Assembly (NCBI GenBank): GCA_947628085.1
Contig: CANQYM010000002.1
Coordinates: 1-64,000 of the forward strand
Direction of reading: 5' to 3'
Source of the DNA: an uncultured Clostridia bacterium
GTDB taxonomy: Bacteria; Bacillota; Clostridia; TANB77; CAG-508
Length of the DNA stretch: 64,000 nt
Below, one piece after another: positions 32,624 to 42,230 of the stretch (the stretch's first letter is position 1; each line of letters opens with the position of its first letter). A model generated the notes under the pieces. That model was not told the origin of the DNA, made no database searches, and worked only from the letters and a program-made list of their open reading frames with translations. Position numbers and translations under genes: made by a program.

Positions 32624-35600
32624 CTAATCTTCCTCTAATTCAGATTGTTTTAATCTTAAGTGTCCCATCTCTTCCCATTCATTATAAGCTAAGTTTAATC
32701 TAAATAGTAATGTTGGCTTTGCACCAGCTCTGTTCTTATCTACAACACAAGCATAAAATCTAACATCTGTGTCTTTTGGTACTTTAATATCATGGCATTT
32801 TTCAAATTGATCAGTTTCTGAGTATTCATATTTATATAATGTTTGTCTACTTATTTGTTTCATTAAGCATAGTGTATCTAATACCTCTTTTACTGTTTTA
32901 CTTGCTGACATATCGTTAATAGTTAAGTTTACTGGTAATGTACTGCTTTCTAGTAATTGCATTGATGAACCAATCCACATCTTGAATTTCTGTGCTAAGT
33001 TTGAAAGTATTGTAGCTGTTTTCTTAATTTCATTTCCATTACCAATGTTTTCAGTATCTGCTTTTAAAGTATCATAGAAAATATATTCTATTGCTTCTTT
33101 ATAATAGTAATTCATTATAATTTTTTTCAAATCATCATTTGAATGCTCTGTGATATGAATGAAATATATAGAGTTGTTTATCTGTGTATTTAGCCACTCT
33201 GTAGCAGCAATTGTTTGATTGAATTCTTTAGAATTCTTTTTTAACCTCTTCGCAAATTCTTCCATTGTTTCATCTGGTTTTCTTAAAATATATCCGTTTT
33301 CATCACATTTTATTCTCTTATTAGGATCAGGTCTAAATTTTAATTCTAGCAATTCACCTTCTGTTTTTCTAACATTTTGCTTATGCAATTTTTGAATTTC
33401 AGGGTTATTCAAAATAGTAGTTATCATACATAGTCTCATTTTTTCTTGAGACATCTCGTTTGATATAACTAATACTTTTTTCTTATGAACAAAAGCTATA
33501 TAGCAAGCTAGATCAATTGTAAGCCTACTTTTACCAGAGTTTGAAGGCATTGCATAAGTCATTGTTTCACCTTTTCTAATGCCTTTAAACACAGTTGTTA
33601 AAGTTGGGAATGGCAAAGATATACCATTACTTAATTCATTATCATCACTTAATAAATAACTTGTTGCATCCTCATTTAATACAGCTCTACTTAATCCAGT
33701 TGTAACAGCAATTTGCTCTATTGCACTTTCAACCTCTTCAACAGTCATATCTTTATATAAGTCATAATTTTGTATGTCTAATATTTGTTGTTGTATTGCT
33801 GATGTAGGTGCTATAAGATAGTTTTTCTTTAAAATAAATAATTTCTTTAGTTCTGTATAAACTTCTTCTAAATCATATTTTTTAGCAATTGCCATTTTTC
33901 TAACTTTATATTTTAAGTCGTAAGTTCTAGGATTTTCTCTTGGTAGTTGGAATTTATCTTTTGCAATTGCAGGGGCATAAGCTTCACCGTCTCTAAATAT
34001 AATTATTCTGTACAAATTATATAATTCATTATCAGAAAACTTGCAGTCTTCAAATAATAAGTAAAATCTAGAAATAGCTTTAGGATTGTTAAATAAAAGT
34101 CCAATGTATACACACTCTAGTTCTAAGTCAATTAGTTCATCTGGATAGATGCTTTCTTCTTCCTCTTCATCTTCGTCGTCATCGTCATCATCATCCTCTT
34201 CCTCTTCTTTAGGTTCCTCATCATCAGCAAATCGCATTGGCTCTTCTTTGTTTTCTGTCTCTTCTACTTCTTCTGTTTCTTCTCCTGCATCTTTACCTGA
34301 TTCTTCTTCGTCTTCTTCATCTTCTTCAGTATCTTCATATTCTTCATCTTCTTCATCTACATCTTCGTATTCTTCTGGCTCATCATCTTCTGCTGTTTCT
34401 TCATCTTCCTCATCTACATCTTCGTATTCTTCTGGCTCATCATCTTCTGCTGTTTCTTCATCTTCCTCATCTATATCTTCGTATTCTTCTGGCTCATCAT
34501 CTTCTGCTATTTCTTCGTCTTCTTCATCTACATCTTCGAATTCTTCTGGCTCATCATCTTCTGCTGTTTCTTCCTCTTCCTCATCTATATCTTCGTATTC
34601 TTCTGGCTCATCATCTTCTGCTATTTCTTCGTCTTCCTCATCTACGTCTTCGAATTCTTCTATCTCATCATCATTTTCTGCTTTTTCATCTTCATCGTCA
34701 ACTTCTTCAAAGTCATCATCTGATGCTTCCTCATATTCTTCTGCATCCTCTTCATCATCTACTATTTCATCATCTTCGCCAACTTCTTCAAAGTCATCAT
34801 CTGATACTTCTTCATATTCTTCTGCATCTTCTTCATCATCTACTATTTCATCATCTTCGCCAACTTCTTCAAAGTCATCATCTGATGCTTCTTCATATTC
34901 TTCTGCATCCTCTTCATCATCTACTATTTCATCATCGTCACCAACTTCTTCAAAGTCATCATCTGATGCTTCTTCATATTCTTCTGCATCTTCTTCATCA
35001 TCTACTATTTCATCATCTTCGCCAACTTCTTCAAAATCATCATCTGATGCTTCTTCATATTTTTCTGCATCTTCTTCATCATTTACTATTTCATCATCTT
35101 CGCCAATTTCTTCAAAATCATCATCTGATACTTCTTCATATTCTTCTGCATCTTCTTCATCATCTACTATTTCATCATCTTCGCCAACTTCTTCAAAGTC
35201 GTCATCATCTGATACTTCTTCGTATTCTTCTGCATCCTCTTCATCATCTACTATTTCATCATCTTCGTCAACTTCTTCAAAGTCATCATCTGATGCTTCC
35301 TCATATTCTTCTGCATCTTCTTCATCATCTACTATTTCATCATCTTCGCCGACTTCTTCAAAGTCATCATCTGATACTTCTTCATATTCTTCTGCATCTT
35401 CTTCATCATCTACTATTTCATCATCTTCGCCGACTTCTTCAAAATCATCGTCTGATACTTCTTCATATTCTTCTTCGTCATCTACTATTTCATCATCATC
35501 ACTAACTTCTTCAAGCTCATCATTTGTTTCTATTTCTTTATTGCTTTTATTTTTGGTCTCTTCTATTTCGTCTTCTTTGTATTCATCATCGTCTGTTAAT

Positions 35601-35686
35601 TTACCGAAATTTTCAAAATCTTCAACATCCACTATAAGTTCATCATTTTTCTTCTTTTTCTTATTCTCCAAAATAACTACCCCCAT
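32624..35686 (-). CDS. DnaB-like helicase-domain protein with about 500-residue acidic repeat N-terminus
   Basis: 1020 residues. Residues 1-20 are basic, and about 30-515 are nearly all Glu/Asp in two tandem repeat types. From about 516 a DnaB N-domain-like helical region follows, then a RecA-type ATPase with a divergent Walker A (AMPSNSGKSR near 715), SNEMS (H1a-like), a large insertion, and a C-terminal AVVDKNRAGAK-like sensor loop. It is not the replicative DnaB, whose P-loop and size differ. The acidic half may mimic DNA or bind basic proteins. A TTG at residue 6 preceded by GGGGG is a possible alternative start. It sits between sigE and sigG, suggesting but not proving a sporulation role. 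Confidence 0.75.
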   Translation of the reverse strand: MGVVILENKKKKKNDELIVDVEDFENFGKLTDDDEYKEDEIEETKNKSNKEIETNDELEEVSDDDEIVDDEEEYEEVSDDDFEEVGEDDEIVDDEEDAEEYEEVSDDDFEEVGEDDEIVDDEEDAEEYEEASDDDFEEVDEDDEIVDDEEDAEEYEEVSDDDDFEEVGEDDEIVDDEEDAEEYEEVSDDDFEEIGEDDEIVNDEEDAEKYEEASDDDFEEVGEDDEIVDDEEDAEEYEEASDDDFEEVGDDDEIVDDEEDAEEYEEASDDDFEEVGEDDEIVDDEEDAEEYEEVSDDDFEEVGEDDEIVDDEEDAEEYEEASDDDFEEVDDEDEKAENDDEIEEFEDVDEEDEEIAEDDEPEEYEDIDEEEEETAEDDEPEEFEDVDEEDEEIAEDDEPEEYEDIDEEDEETAEDDEPEEYEDVDEEDEETAEDDEPEEYEDVDEEDEEYEDTEEDEEDEEESGKDAGEETEEVEETENKEEPMRFADDEEPKEEEEDDDDDDDEDEEEEESIYPDELIDLELECVYIGLLFNNPKAISRFYLLFEDCKFSDNELYNLYRIIIFRDGEAYAPAIAKDKFQLPRENPRTYDLKYKVRKMAIAKKYDLEEVYTELKKLFILKKNYLIAPTSAIQQQILDIQNYDLYKDMTVEEVESAIEQIAVTTGLSRAVLNEDATSYLLSDDNELSNGISLPFPTLTTVFKGIRKGETMTYAMPSNSGKSRLTIDLACYIAFVHKKKVLVISNEMSQEKMRLCMITTILNNPEIQKLHKQNVRKTEGELLELKFRPDPNKRIKCDENGYILRKPDETMEEFAKRLKKNSKEFNQTIAATEWLNTQINNSIYFIHITEHSNDDLKKIIMNYYYKEAIEYIFYDTLKADTENIGNGNEIKKTATILSNLAQKFKMWIGSSMQLLESSTLPVNLTINDMSASKTVKEVLDTLCLMKQISRQTLYKYEYSETDQFEKCHDIKVPKDTDVRFYACVVDKNRAGAKPTLLFRLNLAYNEWEEMGHLRLKQSELEED
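34367..34651 (-). repeat. Tandem 57-bp repeat (19-residue acidic unit, 5 copies)
   Basis: Five consecutive units like EDVDEEDEEIAEDDEPEEY (residues 346-440 of the helicase-like protein), followed by a partial sixth. Variation is limited to V/I, D/E, I/T and Y/F positions, so the units are recent duplications. Confidence 0.9.
34739..35470 (-). repeat. Tandem 81-bp repeat (27-residue acidic unit, 9 copies)
   Basis: Nine full units beginning EYEEVSDDDFEEVGEDD and ending DDEEDAE (residues 73-316), plus partial units at both ends. One unit carries an extra Asp codon. Differences are mostly V/A, G/D and E/D. The length makes copy-number variation between strains likely. Confidence 0.92.
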
Positions 35687-35780
35687 TTTTATATCTTTTT
35701 GATAGTATTATCTCATTTTATAATGATTTTATATCTAATTGCTTTTAAATACAATCATTTTAATATAATTGTAACAAAAA

Positions 35781-35812
35781 AAGAAACTAATTATTCATAA
35801 AATTAGTTTCTT
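35781..35812. terminator. Terminator of spoIIGA-sigE
   Basis: Stem AAGAAACTAATT/AATTAGTTTCTT (35781-35792 with 35801-35812), 9 nt after the sigE stop. Confidence 0.8.
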
Positions 35813-35821
35813 ATAATTTGC

Positions 35822-36556
35822 TTATCCTGTTTTACTCATTATCTCTTTTTTCATTTTTTTCATTATTTTTTTCTCTAGTCTTGAAATATAACTTTGTGAT
35901 ATTCCTAACATATCTGCAACTTCCTTCTGTGTTTTTTCTTTTCCATCTCCCTCTATTCCAAATCTTAATTTCATAATGTATTTTTCTCTGCTATCTAGCT
36001 TGCTTATTGCAATTTTAAGTAGTTTCATATCTACTTCATTTTCAATTTCTCTAGAAGTGATGTCTACATCTGTTCCTAAAATATCTGATAATAAGAGTTC
36101 ATTTCCATCTCCATCTTTATTTAATGGTTCATCAATTGATACTTCATTTTTAATTTTAGTATTTCTTCTAAGTTGCATTAATATTTCATTTTCTATGCAT
36201 CTAGAAGCATATGTGGCTAGTTTTATATTTTTATCTGCATTAAAAGTATTTACTGCTTTCATTAATCCTATAGTCCCAATAGATATTAAATCTTCAAAAT
36301 CTATTCCTGTGTTTTCAAATTTTTTGGCAATATAAACCACAAGTCTTAAATTTCTTTCAACAAGAATTTGCTTTGCATCTTTATCATCTAATATTAATTT
36401 TTGTATAAGTTTTTCTTCTTCAATACTATCAAGAGGTGGTGGTAATGTTTGATTCCCTTTTATATAAAAAATGGGAAATTTATATATATTATCTTTATAA
36501 TAATATTTTCCTAAAATTCTTATTATTTTATTTTTTAAAAACTTAAATAAATTCAA
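35822..36556 (-). CDS. sigE: Sporulation sigma factor E (pro-form)
   Basis: Early mother-cell sigma factor, 244 residues. The N-terminal pro-sequence (about 1-30, hydrophobic/basic) precedes [14 protein letters not shown], where Bacillus pro-sigma-E is cut by SpoIIGA. Region 2 ([20 protein letters not shown]) and region 4 ([20 protein letters not shown]) are intact. It follows spoIIGA by 44 bp. Confidence 0.95.
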   Translation of the reverse strand: MNLFKFLKNKIIRILGKYYYKDNIYKFPIFYIKGNQTLPPPLDSIEEEKLIQKLILDDKDAKQILVERNLRLVVYIAKKFENTGIDFEDLISIGTIGLMKAVNTFNADKNIKLATYASRCIENEILMQLRRNTKIKNEVSIDEPLNKDGDGNELLLSDILGTDVDITSREIENEVDMKLLKIAISKLDSREKYIMKLRFGIEGDGKEKTQKEVADMLGISQSYISRLEKKIMKKMKKEIMSKTG

Positions 36557-36600
36557 TTTTATACCTCCTAAAATATTTATTTAAATATTTAAACTAAATT

Positions 36601-37500
36601 TTAAATTGTTTCTTTTACTTTTTTTGATTGCAAAATGTCTAAACCAATTAAACTTGTATACATATTGTTTTTCGATAGTTTTCCATCATATATTCCTATT
36701 AATACATCATCTCTTACATACTCTTCTTCTCCATATATTTTTATATAATCTGGTTTAAATGCTATTAATAATCCATTCTCATTTCCTAAAGATGAAAACG
36801 GTATTAGCTTAAATTTATATTTATGAACGTCTTTACTTTCTAGCCATTTTCCTCCTACTATATATTTTATGTTTTTCAGCAGTTCATTAGAAACTATTCC
36901 ATCTAAACTATCTTTTTCAACTATAGCCACATCTGCATTGCTAATTGGTTCTTTTAATAAATTTCCTGTATCTAATAAAGTTTTTAGTTTTCTACTTTTA
37001 CCACCATAAAATATTTCTAACTCACAAATAGTAATTTTTTTACTTATTCTATTTTTTATAATTTTAGATACAACAAAAATAATAATAAAACCTAAACATC
37101 CTGCTAAAACTGCAATTTTTAAAGGATATGTTCCCACAAAATGATTTTTCACTACTACGATATTTTTTGGATTAATAAAAAATAATAACATAAATGCAAT
37201 TCCACCAAATGTAAATGATACTAGATAAAAAAATATAACTTCTCGTATAACTTTTCTTATGCTATATTTTCCAAATGCTATCATTATCATGATAAAAGAA
37301 ATTATAATTTTTATAATAACATTAAAAAATAAATTTAAACTAACAATATAATTTAAAATTGCAAATATTCCTCCAATTATACTAGATATTATAATTCTCG
37401 AAGTTTTTATTTTAGATTTGCTTATTATTGCTGTTGACAAAATTATTATGTAGTTTAAAATGACATTTTCAAAGAATATAACATCTATATAAATTGTCAT
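36601..37500 (-). CDS. spoIIGA: Sporulation sigma-E processing peptidase
   Basis: 299 residues: five N-terminal transmembrane helices (MTIYIDVIFFENVILNYIII start) and a C-terminal aspartic-protease-like domain with the catalytic motif LLDTGNLL near residue 175. It activates pro-sigma-E at the division septum. Gene order ftsZ-spoIIGA-sigE is the usual one. Confidence 0.93.
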   Translation of the reverse strand: MTIYIDVIFFENVILNYIIILSTAIISKSKIKTSRIIISSIIGGIFAILNYIVSLNLFFNVIIKIIISFIMIMIAFGKYSIRKVIREVIFFYLVSFTFGGIAFMLLFFINPKNIVVVKNHFVGTYPLKIAVLAGCLGFIIIFVVSKIIKNRISKKITICELEIFYGGKSRKLKTLLDTGNLLKEPISNADVAIVEKDSLDGIVSNELLKNIKYIVGGKWLESKDVHKYKFKLIPFSSLGNENGLLIAFKPDYIKIYGEEEYVRDDVLIGIYDGKLSKNNMYTSLIGLDILQSKKVKETI

Positions 37501-37588
37501 TTAAAAGATTTTCCTTTCATAGTTTAAATATTAAATTTATTTTACTATTCTTATTTTGAAAATACTGTCATATTTTAGGGCAGAAAAA

Positions 37589-37620
37589 AAGAAATAATCT
37601 ACAAAAGTAGATTATTTCTT
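37589..37620. terminator. Terminator of ftsA-ftsZ
   Basis: A perfect 14-bp stem (37589-37602 with 37607-37620; AAGAAATAATCTAC) with an AAAA loop, 21 nt after the ftsZ stop. Confidence 0.85.
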
Positions 37621-37640
37621 AACGTATTTGATAAAATATA

Positions 37641-38774
37641 TTATTTATTTCCTAAACCTTTGTTTTTTCTTAAGAAAGTTGGAATATCTAAATCTCCAGC
37701 AGAATCATTGTTTGAAGACATACCACCTTGTGCCATACTACTTGCATTTCTTTTTCTCCAAGCATCTGCTACAATATTTTCATATTGTGAATTTACTTTT
37801 CTTTCTTCTTCTTTTTCAAATCCAGTAGCTATAACTGTAATTTGAATTTCATCTCCCATTGCATCATCAATTACTGTACCAAAAATAATATTAGCTTCTG
37901 GATCTGCACTTCTTTGAACTAATTCAGCAGCAGTATTTGCTTCATGTAATCCCATATCACTTCCACCAGTAATATTTATTATGATTCCTCTAGCACCTTC
38001 AATAGATGTTTCTAGTAATGGACTCTGAATAGCTTGTTTTGCAGCATCTTCTGCTCTATTTTCTCCACTAGCACATCCAATTCCCATATGTGCCATTCCT
38101 TGATTTAGCATAATTGCTCTAACATCTGCAAAGTCTAAGTTTATTACACCTGGTACACAAATTAAATCTGATATACCTTGAACACCTTGTCTTAAAACAT
38201 CATCTGCCATTCTAAAAGCTTCAAGCATTGATGTTTTTCTGTCTATAACTTGTAATAATTTATCATTTGGAATAACAACTAATGTATCAACTTTTCCTTT
38301 TAGAGCAGCTACTCCTCTTTCAGCCTGTGCTAATCTTCTTTTGCCTTCGAAAGTAAATGGTTTTGTAACAACACCTATTGTTAGTATTCCTAATTCTCTA
38401 GCTGTTTCTGCTACTATTGGTGCTGCACCTGTACCAGTTCCACCACCCATACCAGCTGTAACAAATACCATATCTGCACCTTTAAGTGCTTCTGCAATTT
38501 CTGATCTGCTTTCTTCAGCTGCTTGAGTTCCTATATCTGGATTTGCACCAGCGCCTAAACCTCTTGTTAACTTTTCACCTATTTGAATTTTTGAAGAAGC
38601 TTTTGATTCATTTAAGGCTTGTCTATCTGTGTTAACTGCGATAAATTCAACATTTCTTATTCCAGCATCAATCATTCTATTTACTGCATTGTTTCCTGCT
38701 CCTCCAACACCAATAACTTTAATTGTAGCTGTTCCATCCATCATGTAATTCAAGTCATTCTCATCCATAATCAT
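37641..38774 (-). CDS. ftsZ: Cell division GTPase FtsZ
   Basis: Tubulin homologue that forms the Z-ring. The 377 residues carry the GTP-binding loop [13 protein letters not shown], the N-terminal [13 protein letters not shown] motif, and the C-terminal conserved peptide [11 protein letters not shown] that binds FtsA and SepF-type partners. Shine-Dalgarno AGGAAA with two closely spaced ATGs (38774, 38768). Downstream of ftsA. Confidence 0.97.
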   Translation of the reverse strand: MIMDENDLNYMMDGTATIKVIGVGGAGNNAVNRMIDAGIRNVEFIAVNTDRQALNESKASSKIQIGEKLTRGLGAGANPDIGTQAAEESRSEIAEALKGADMVFVTAGMGGGTGTGAAPIVAETARELGILTIGVVTKPFTFEGKRRLAQAERGVAALKGKVDTLVVIPNDKLLQVIDRKTSMLEAFRMADDVLRQGVQGISDLICVPGVINLDFADVRAIMLNQGMAHMGIGCASGENRAEDAAKQAIQSPLLETSIEGARGIIINITGGSDMGLHEANTAAELVQRSADPEANIIFGTVIDDAMGDEIQITVIATGFEKEEERKVNSQYENIVADAWRKRNASSMAQGGMSSNNDSAGDLDIPTFLRKNKGLGNK

Positions 38775-38829
38775 AGGATATTTCCTCCTTCTTTAAACTC
38801 TATATATTTTAAAAATTAAAAACTTATTT

Positions 38830-40077
38830 TTATGAATAGAAAAAGTCTTTTACTTTTTCTAAGATTGTTTTTAAAACATTCTTTTCTGTTTTTACTGATA
38901 TGCTACTAGAAACTGTTTTTGCATAAGGCCTTGCAGCTATATATCTAACTAGTGCATAGCTAACTCTATAAGTAGATTTTACTGTGCTTATTAGTCTTCC
39001 AGTAGAAATTTTTACAGGAATATTTAAAATTATTTTTCCTGACATATCACTTTTATTTATATTAATAATGCCTTCACCAGTTAAAACTACATTGTTTATA
39101 TTATTTTTAACTCCATGAGCAATTATATCTTTATTAACTAATGTAAATATTTCTTCGATTCTCGCTTCTATTATTTCTATTAAATCTGAGCTTTTTATTG
39201 TCATATTTTTTGAATCGAAATCTTTACATGTGTTTAAAACAATGTTGTTGTCGTTATCTATAAAAGATCTTAAAGCTAATCCATATTGTCTTTTTAATTT
39301 ATCTGCCTCTTCTCTAGAAATATTTAAAACATAAGATATATCGCTTGTTATATTATCTCCACCTAAAGAAATAGTATTAGTATAAACAAAAGTTGAGCCA
39401 TTAAATATTCCAATTTCAGTATTTCCTGCACCAATATCTAATATCATTACATTATCTGTTAGCTCGTTTGTATCTAATACTAAGTTTCTCTCTGCAAGTG
39501 ATATAGGAACTACCCCATCTATTTCTATTCCAGCCTTTTTAAATACAGAAGTTAACTGTCTAATGTATTCTCTTTCAGCTAATATAATTTGGGCAGTTAG
39601 AGTAAAATTGCTACTATTTTTACCAACAGGATCATCTACTGCTTTGCCATCTTCTAAGATAAATTTATCTGGCACTATATCTATTAAAACTTTATCTTCT
39701 GGGATTTCAATATCTCTAACTTGAATTATTGCTGAAGCAACATCTTTTACTGATATACCAGCTAGTTTATCTTTTGTATCTTTTACGATACTATTTTGGA
39801 CTATTGTTATATACTTGCCTGGTATTGTAGTATATGCTGAATTAATTTGTAAGTTTGAAATATCTTCGACTTCGCTAATTGTTTTAGATATTGCATTACT
39901 TAATTCTTCTTCATCAACAATTTTTCCTTTTTGAATTGCTGAACATTTACTACTTGTACTACATATAATTTCAATTTGATTGAAATTATTAACTTCGCCA
40001 ACGAAAGTACTAACTTTAGACGTTCCAATATCGATACCAACAATTATATCCCCTATTGCCAAAGTTAACTCCTCCAT
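38830..40077 (-). CDS. ftsA: Cell division protein FtsA
   Basis: Actin-like membrane tether for the Z-ring, 415 residues. It shows the phosphate-1 motif VGIDIGTSKV, the SHS2 subdomain, phosphate-2 LDIGAGNTEIG, the adenosine motif VVLTGEG, and the amphipathic C-terminal membrane helix (LKTILEKVKDFFYS). Its own promoter is at 40121-40149 and the Shine-Dalgarno is GGAGGAG. Confidence 0.95.
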   Translation of the reverse strand: MEELTLAIGDIIVGIDIGTSKVSTFVGEVNNFNQIEIICSTSSKCSAIQKGKIVDEEELSNAISKTISEVEDISNLQINSAYTTIPGKYITIVQNSIVKDTKDKLAGISVKDVASAIIQVRDIEIPEDKVLIDIVPDKFILEDGKAVDDPVGKNSSNFTLTAQIILAEREYIRQLTSVFKKAGIEIDGVVPISLAERNLVLDTNELTDNVMILDIGAGNTEIGIFNGSTFVYTNTISLGGDNITSDISYVLNISREEADKLKRQYGLALRSFIDNDNNIVLNTCKDFDSKNMTIKSSDLIEIIEARIEEIFTLVNKDIIAHGVKNNINNVVLTGEGIININKSDMSGKIILNIPVKISTGRLISTVKSTYRVSYALVRYIAARPYAKTVSSSISVKTEKNVLKTILEKVKDFFYS

Positions 40078-40120
40078 TAAAATTAATTACTTTTTATTCT
40101 TTTAAAAATCTTATGCGATA

Positions 40121-40149
40121 AGAATATTACATTTTTAGTAAAAAGTCAA
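40121..40149 (-). promoter_or_regulatory. SigA-type promoter of ftsA-ftsZ
   Basis: Read leftward: -35 TTGACT (40144-40149), 17-nt spacer, -10 TATTCT (40121-40126). Together with the terminator at 40297-40333 it separates ftsAZ from the upstream murA-divIB unit. Confidence 0.65.
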
Positions 40150-40296
40150 GTAAAATTGATATATTTTTGTAATTAAAATGTAATGTTTTTGTAGCTATTG
40201 AAAAAATTTAGATATATTTTGTAAAAAAATTATTTTTTTTCTTAAATAGTTACATTTTTATATATTATTTGAGTTTTTTTATATTTTAAACATTAT

Positions 40297-40333
40297 AAAA
40301 GAACTAAAAAACACTATGTTTTTTTAGTTCTTT
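40297..40333. terminator. Terminator of the murA-divIB-DUF881-sbp unit
   Basis: Stem AAAAGAACTAAAAAAC paired with GTTTTTTTAGTTCTTTT (40297-40312 with 40318-40333, one bulge), about 20 nt after the sbp stop. Confidence 0.75.
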
Positions 40334-40354
40334 TTTTTATTAATTATATTATTT

Positions 40355-40753
40355 TTAAACTTCTGCTTTATTTTCTACTTCTTCATTTTGAACATCTTTT
40401 TTCTTTTCTATCATCTTAACCCATTTATCAATATAATATCTTCTGATAATTGCTAAATTTGTAAACATTCTTCCAACAAAAACTACTATTGCTGCTAAAT
40501 ATATATCTACATTTAATTGTTCTCCTAAAAATGTTAATGCTATTGATAAAATAGAATTTCCAAAAAATCCTGATAAAAATATTTTTAAATCAAAATTACC
40601 TTTTAAAACAGAAGCAATTCCACCAAAAACTGTATCAAGTGCAGCAACTATTGCTATTGATAAATAGCTTGAATATGTATAAGGTATTACTGGTGCAAAA
40701 GAACCTAATATAGCTCCAATTACACATCCTAATATTATAGCAATATATATCAT
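40355..40753 (-). CDS. sbp: Small basic family (DUF1290) membrane protein
   Basis: 132 residues with three to four transmembrane helices (MIYIAIILGCVIGAILGSFAPVIP start) and a charged C-terminal tail. The family is conserved beside ftsAZ in Gram-positives; its function is not established. It overlaps the upstream DUF881 gene by four bases (ATGA-type), so translation is coupled. Confidence 0.88.
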   Translation of the reverse strand: MIYIAIILGCVIGAILGSFAPVIPYTYSSYLSIAIVAALDTVFGGIASVLKGNFDLKIFLSGFFGNSILSIALTFLGEQLNVDIYLAAIVVFVGRMFTNLAIIRRYYIDKWVKMIEKKKDVQNEEVENKAEV

Positions 40754-41475
40754 TTTTTTACTTCCTCCTCTTCTTCAATATATTCTTTAGCTTGTTTTAA
40801 AACTTGTTCTCCATCGTAAGCTGGTATGATAATATTATCATCAACATAATATTCTATATCTTTTCCATCTGATTTTATTAAATCAACATATCCATCTTTT
40901 ATAGTTAAAGCACTTTGAAGATATTGTTTATCTCCTATTGCCTTTACAACATATGGGCCAGCTACTCTTTTGGTGTTTACTAAAATCATAGTATTATTTA
41001 CTAAAACAACTTCAGAGTTTGATACAATTCTTTCGTCATTAATAGATATTGCTTCAGCTCCAGCTATATTAAGCTCATTTATTAAGTCTAATAAATCTGA
41101 ATGTATAATGTCTCTAGTGTCATTATCTTTTAATGTAACAACTATTCCTTCACCCTGTAAATTAGTTTTACCTAAATAACTTTCTGCTTCTTTTACTTCA
41201 TTTTCCAAAATAGTTGAAGCGTTTTCATCATTTTCTAACTCTGCTTTGTACTCATTTATTCTATTTTCATTTTCATCTATTTTTGCTTCTATTTCTTCAT
41301 ATTTTGCTTTCCAACTTGCAAGTTCTGATCTAAGCTCTGTTTCTCTCATTGTTTCTATTGCTGTTATATCTGTTTCATCAACTGTTTTAAATTGTGTAAA
41401 CATGACCATAGTTAAAATAAGAGCTGTAAAAGCAATAGATATTGCCATAGTTACTTTTGCTTTCAAATTTATCAC
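40750..41475 (-). CDS. DUF881 family protein, copy 2
   Basis: 241 residues: a transmembrane anchor (7-27), an extracytoplasmic coiled coil (about 40-92), and the DUF881 domain (GEGIVVTLKDND...NELNIAGAEAISINDERIV...VLVNNTMILVN). It is paralogous to the gene upstream. Two DUF881 genes next to sbp are typical of this cluster; a division or envelope role is inferred from context. Confidence 0.88.
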   Translation of the reverse strand: MINLKAKVTMAISIAFTALILTMVMFTQFKTVDETDITAIETMRETELRSELASWKAKYEEIEAKIDENENRINEYKAELENDENASTILENEVKEAESYLGKTNLQGEGIVVTLKDNDTRDIIHSDLLDLINELNIAGAEAISINDERIVSNSEVVLVNNTMILVNTKRVAGPYVVKAIGDKQYLQSALTIKDGYVDLIKSDGKDIEYYVDDNIIIPAYDGEQVLKQAKEYIEEEEEVKK

Positions 41476-41477
41476 CC

Positions 41478-42206
41478 CTACTCATAAATTTTTGCATGTT
41501 CAAATTTATAAACTCCGTTATATTTAGGTATAATTATTGATTCTTTTTCTACTTCTTGTATATCAACTTGAACTCCTGCATTTTCTAAAATTTCTAAGTA
41601 TCCTCCCGGCATAGTAAGTGAACTATAAAGTTGTATTGGTTTGCCTATTGCCTTTATAACAAATGGTGCTGCAATTTTCTCATCATTTATTTTTATTACA
41701 TTTCCTACACAATTTATTGGTGTTCCGCCAACAATTCTCTGATCATTTATTGAAATTGCATCTGCCTCTGCATTTTTTAATGCATTTACTATTTCTAATA
41801 AATCGCCATTATGAACAATATAATCATTTGCAAATCCTTTTAACAAAGAGCTGTCTCCATCTTTTAAAGTTATTATAACGCCTTTACCAATAAGTTCAGT
41901 ATTTCCAAGAATTAAATTGTATCTTTTTAATTTATCTGTTAATCCTCCATAGCTTTCATCTTTATTCGCAACTTTTTCTCTTAAAGAATCTAATTCTTTC
42001 TCTTTATTTTCTAAGTTTTCATAAGCATTTTCGTATTTTTGTTTCCATCTTAAAACACTATCTCTTAATTCGTTTTCTGCTAGTGTTCTTCCTACAGTTG
42101 TTGTGCTATTGTTTACAGTATTAATTTGAATTGAAATTCCAAGTGTTAATAATAAGCACATTATTCCTAATAATAATGAAACTTTTATTTTATTTTCTTT
42201 GCTCAC
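41478..42206 (-). CDS. DUF881 family protein, copy 1
   Basis: 242 residues with the same layout as its neighbour: a membrane anchor (10-28), a coiled coil (about 45-95) and the DUF881 domain (GKGVIITLKDGD...NALKNAEADAISINDQRIV...INDEKIAAPFVIKAIG). Three bp separate it from copy 2. Confidence 0.88.
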   Translation of the reverse strand: MSKENKIKVSLLLGIMCLLLTLGISIQINTVNNSTTTVGRTLAENELRDSVLRWKQKYENAYENLENKEKELDSLREKVANKDESYGGLTDKLKRYNLILGNTELIGKGVIITLKDGDSSLLKGFANDYIVHNGDLLEIVNALKNAEADAISINDQRIVGGTPINCVGNVIKINDEKIAAPFVIKAIGKPIQLYSSLTMPGGYLEILENAGVQVDIQEVEKESIIIPKYNGVYKFEHAKIYE

Positions 42207-42230
42207 AGTGTGTTCTCCTTTCTTTTGATA

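Noticed and set aside
34367-35470. Possible CRISPR-like regular repeats
   Set aside because: The repeats are contiguous, in frame and without unique spacers; they are coding tandem repeats.
34149-35702. 517-codon rightward Ser-rich open frame and an overlapping 422-codon Leu/His-rich frame
   Set aside because: Both are antisense shadows of the acidic GAA/GAT/GAG repeats: TTC/ATC/TCA triplets contain no stops in these frames. No Shine-Dalgarno or promoter, and composition is explained entirely by the leftward gene.
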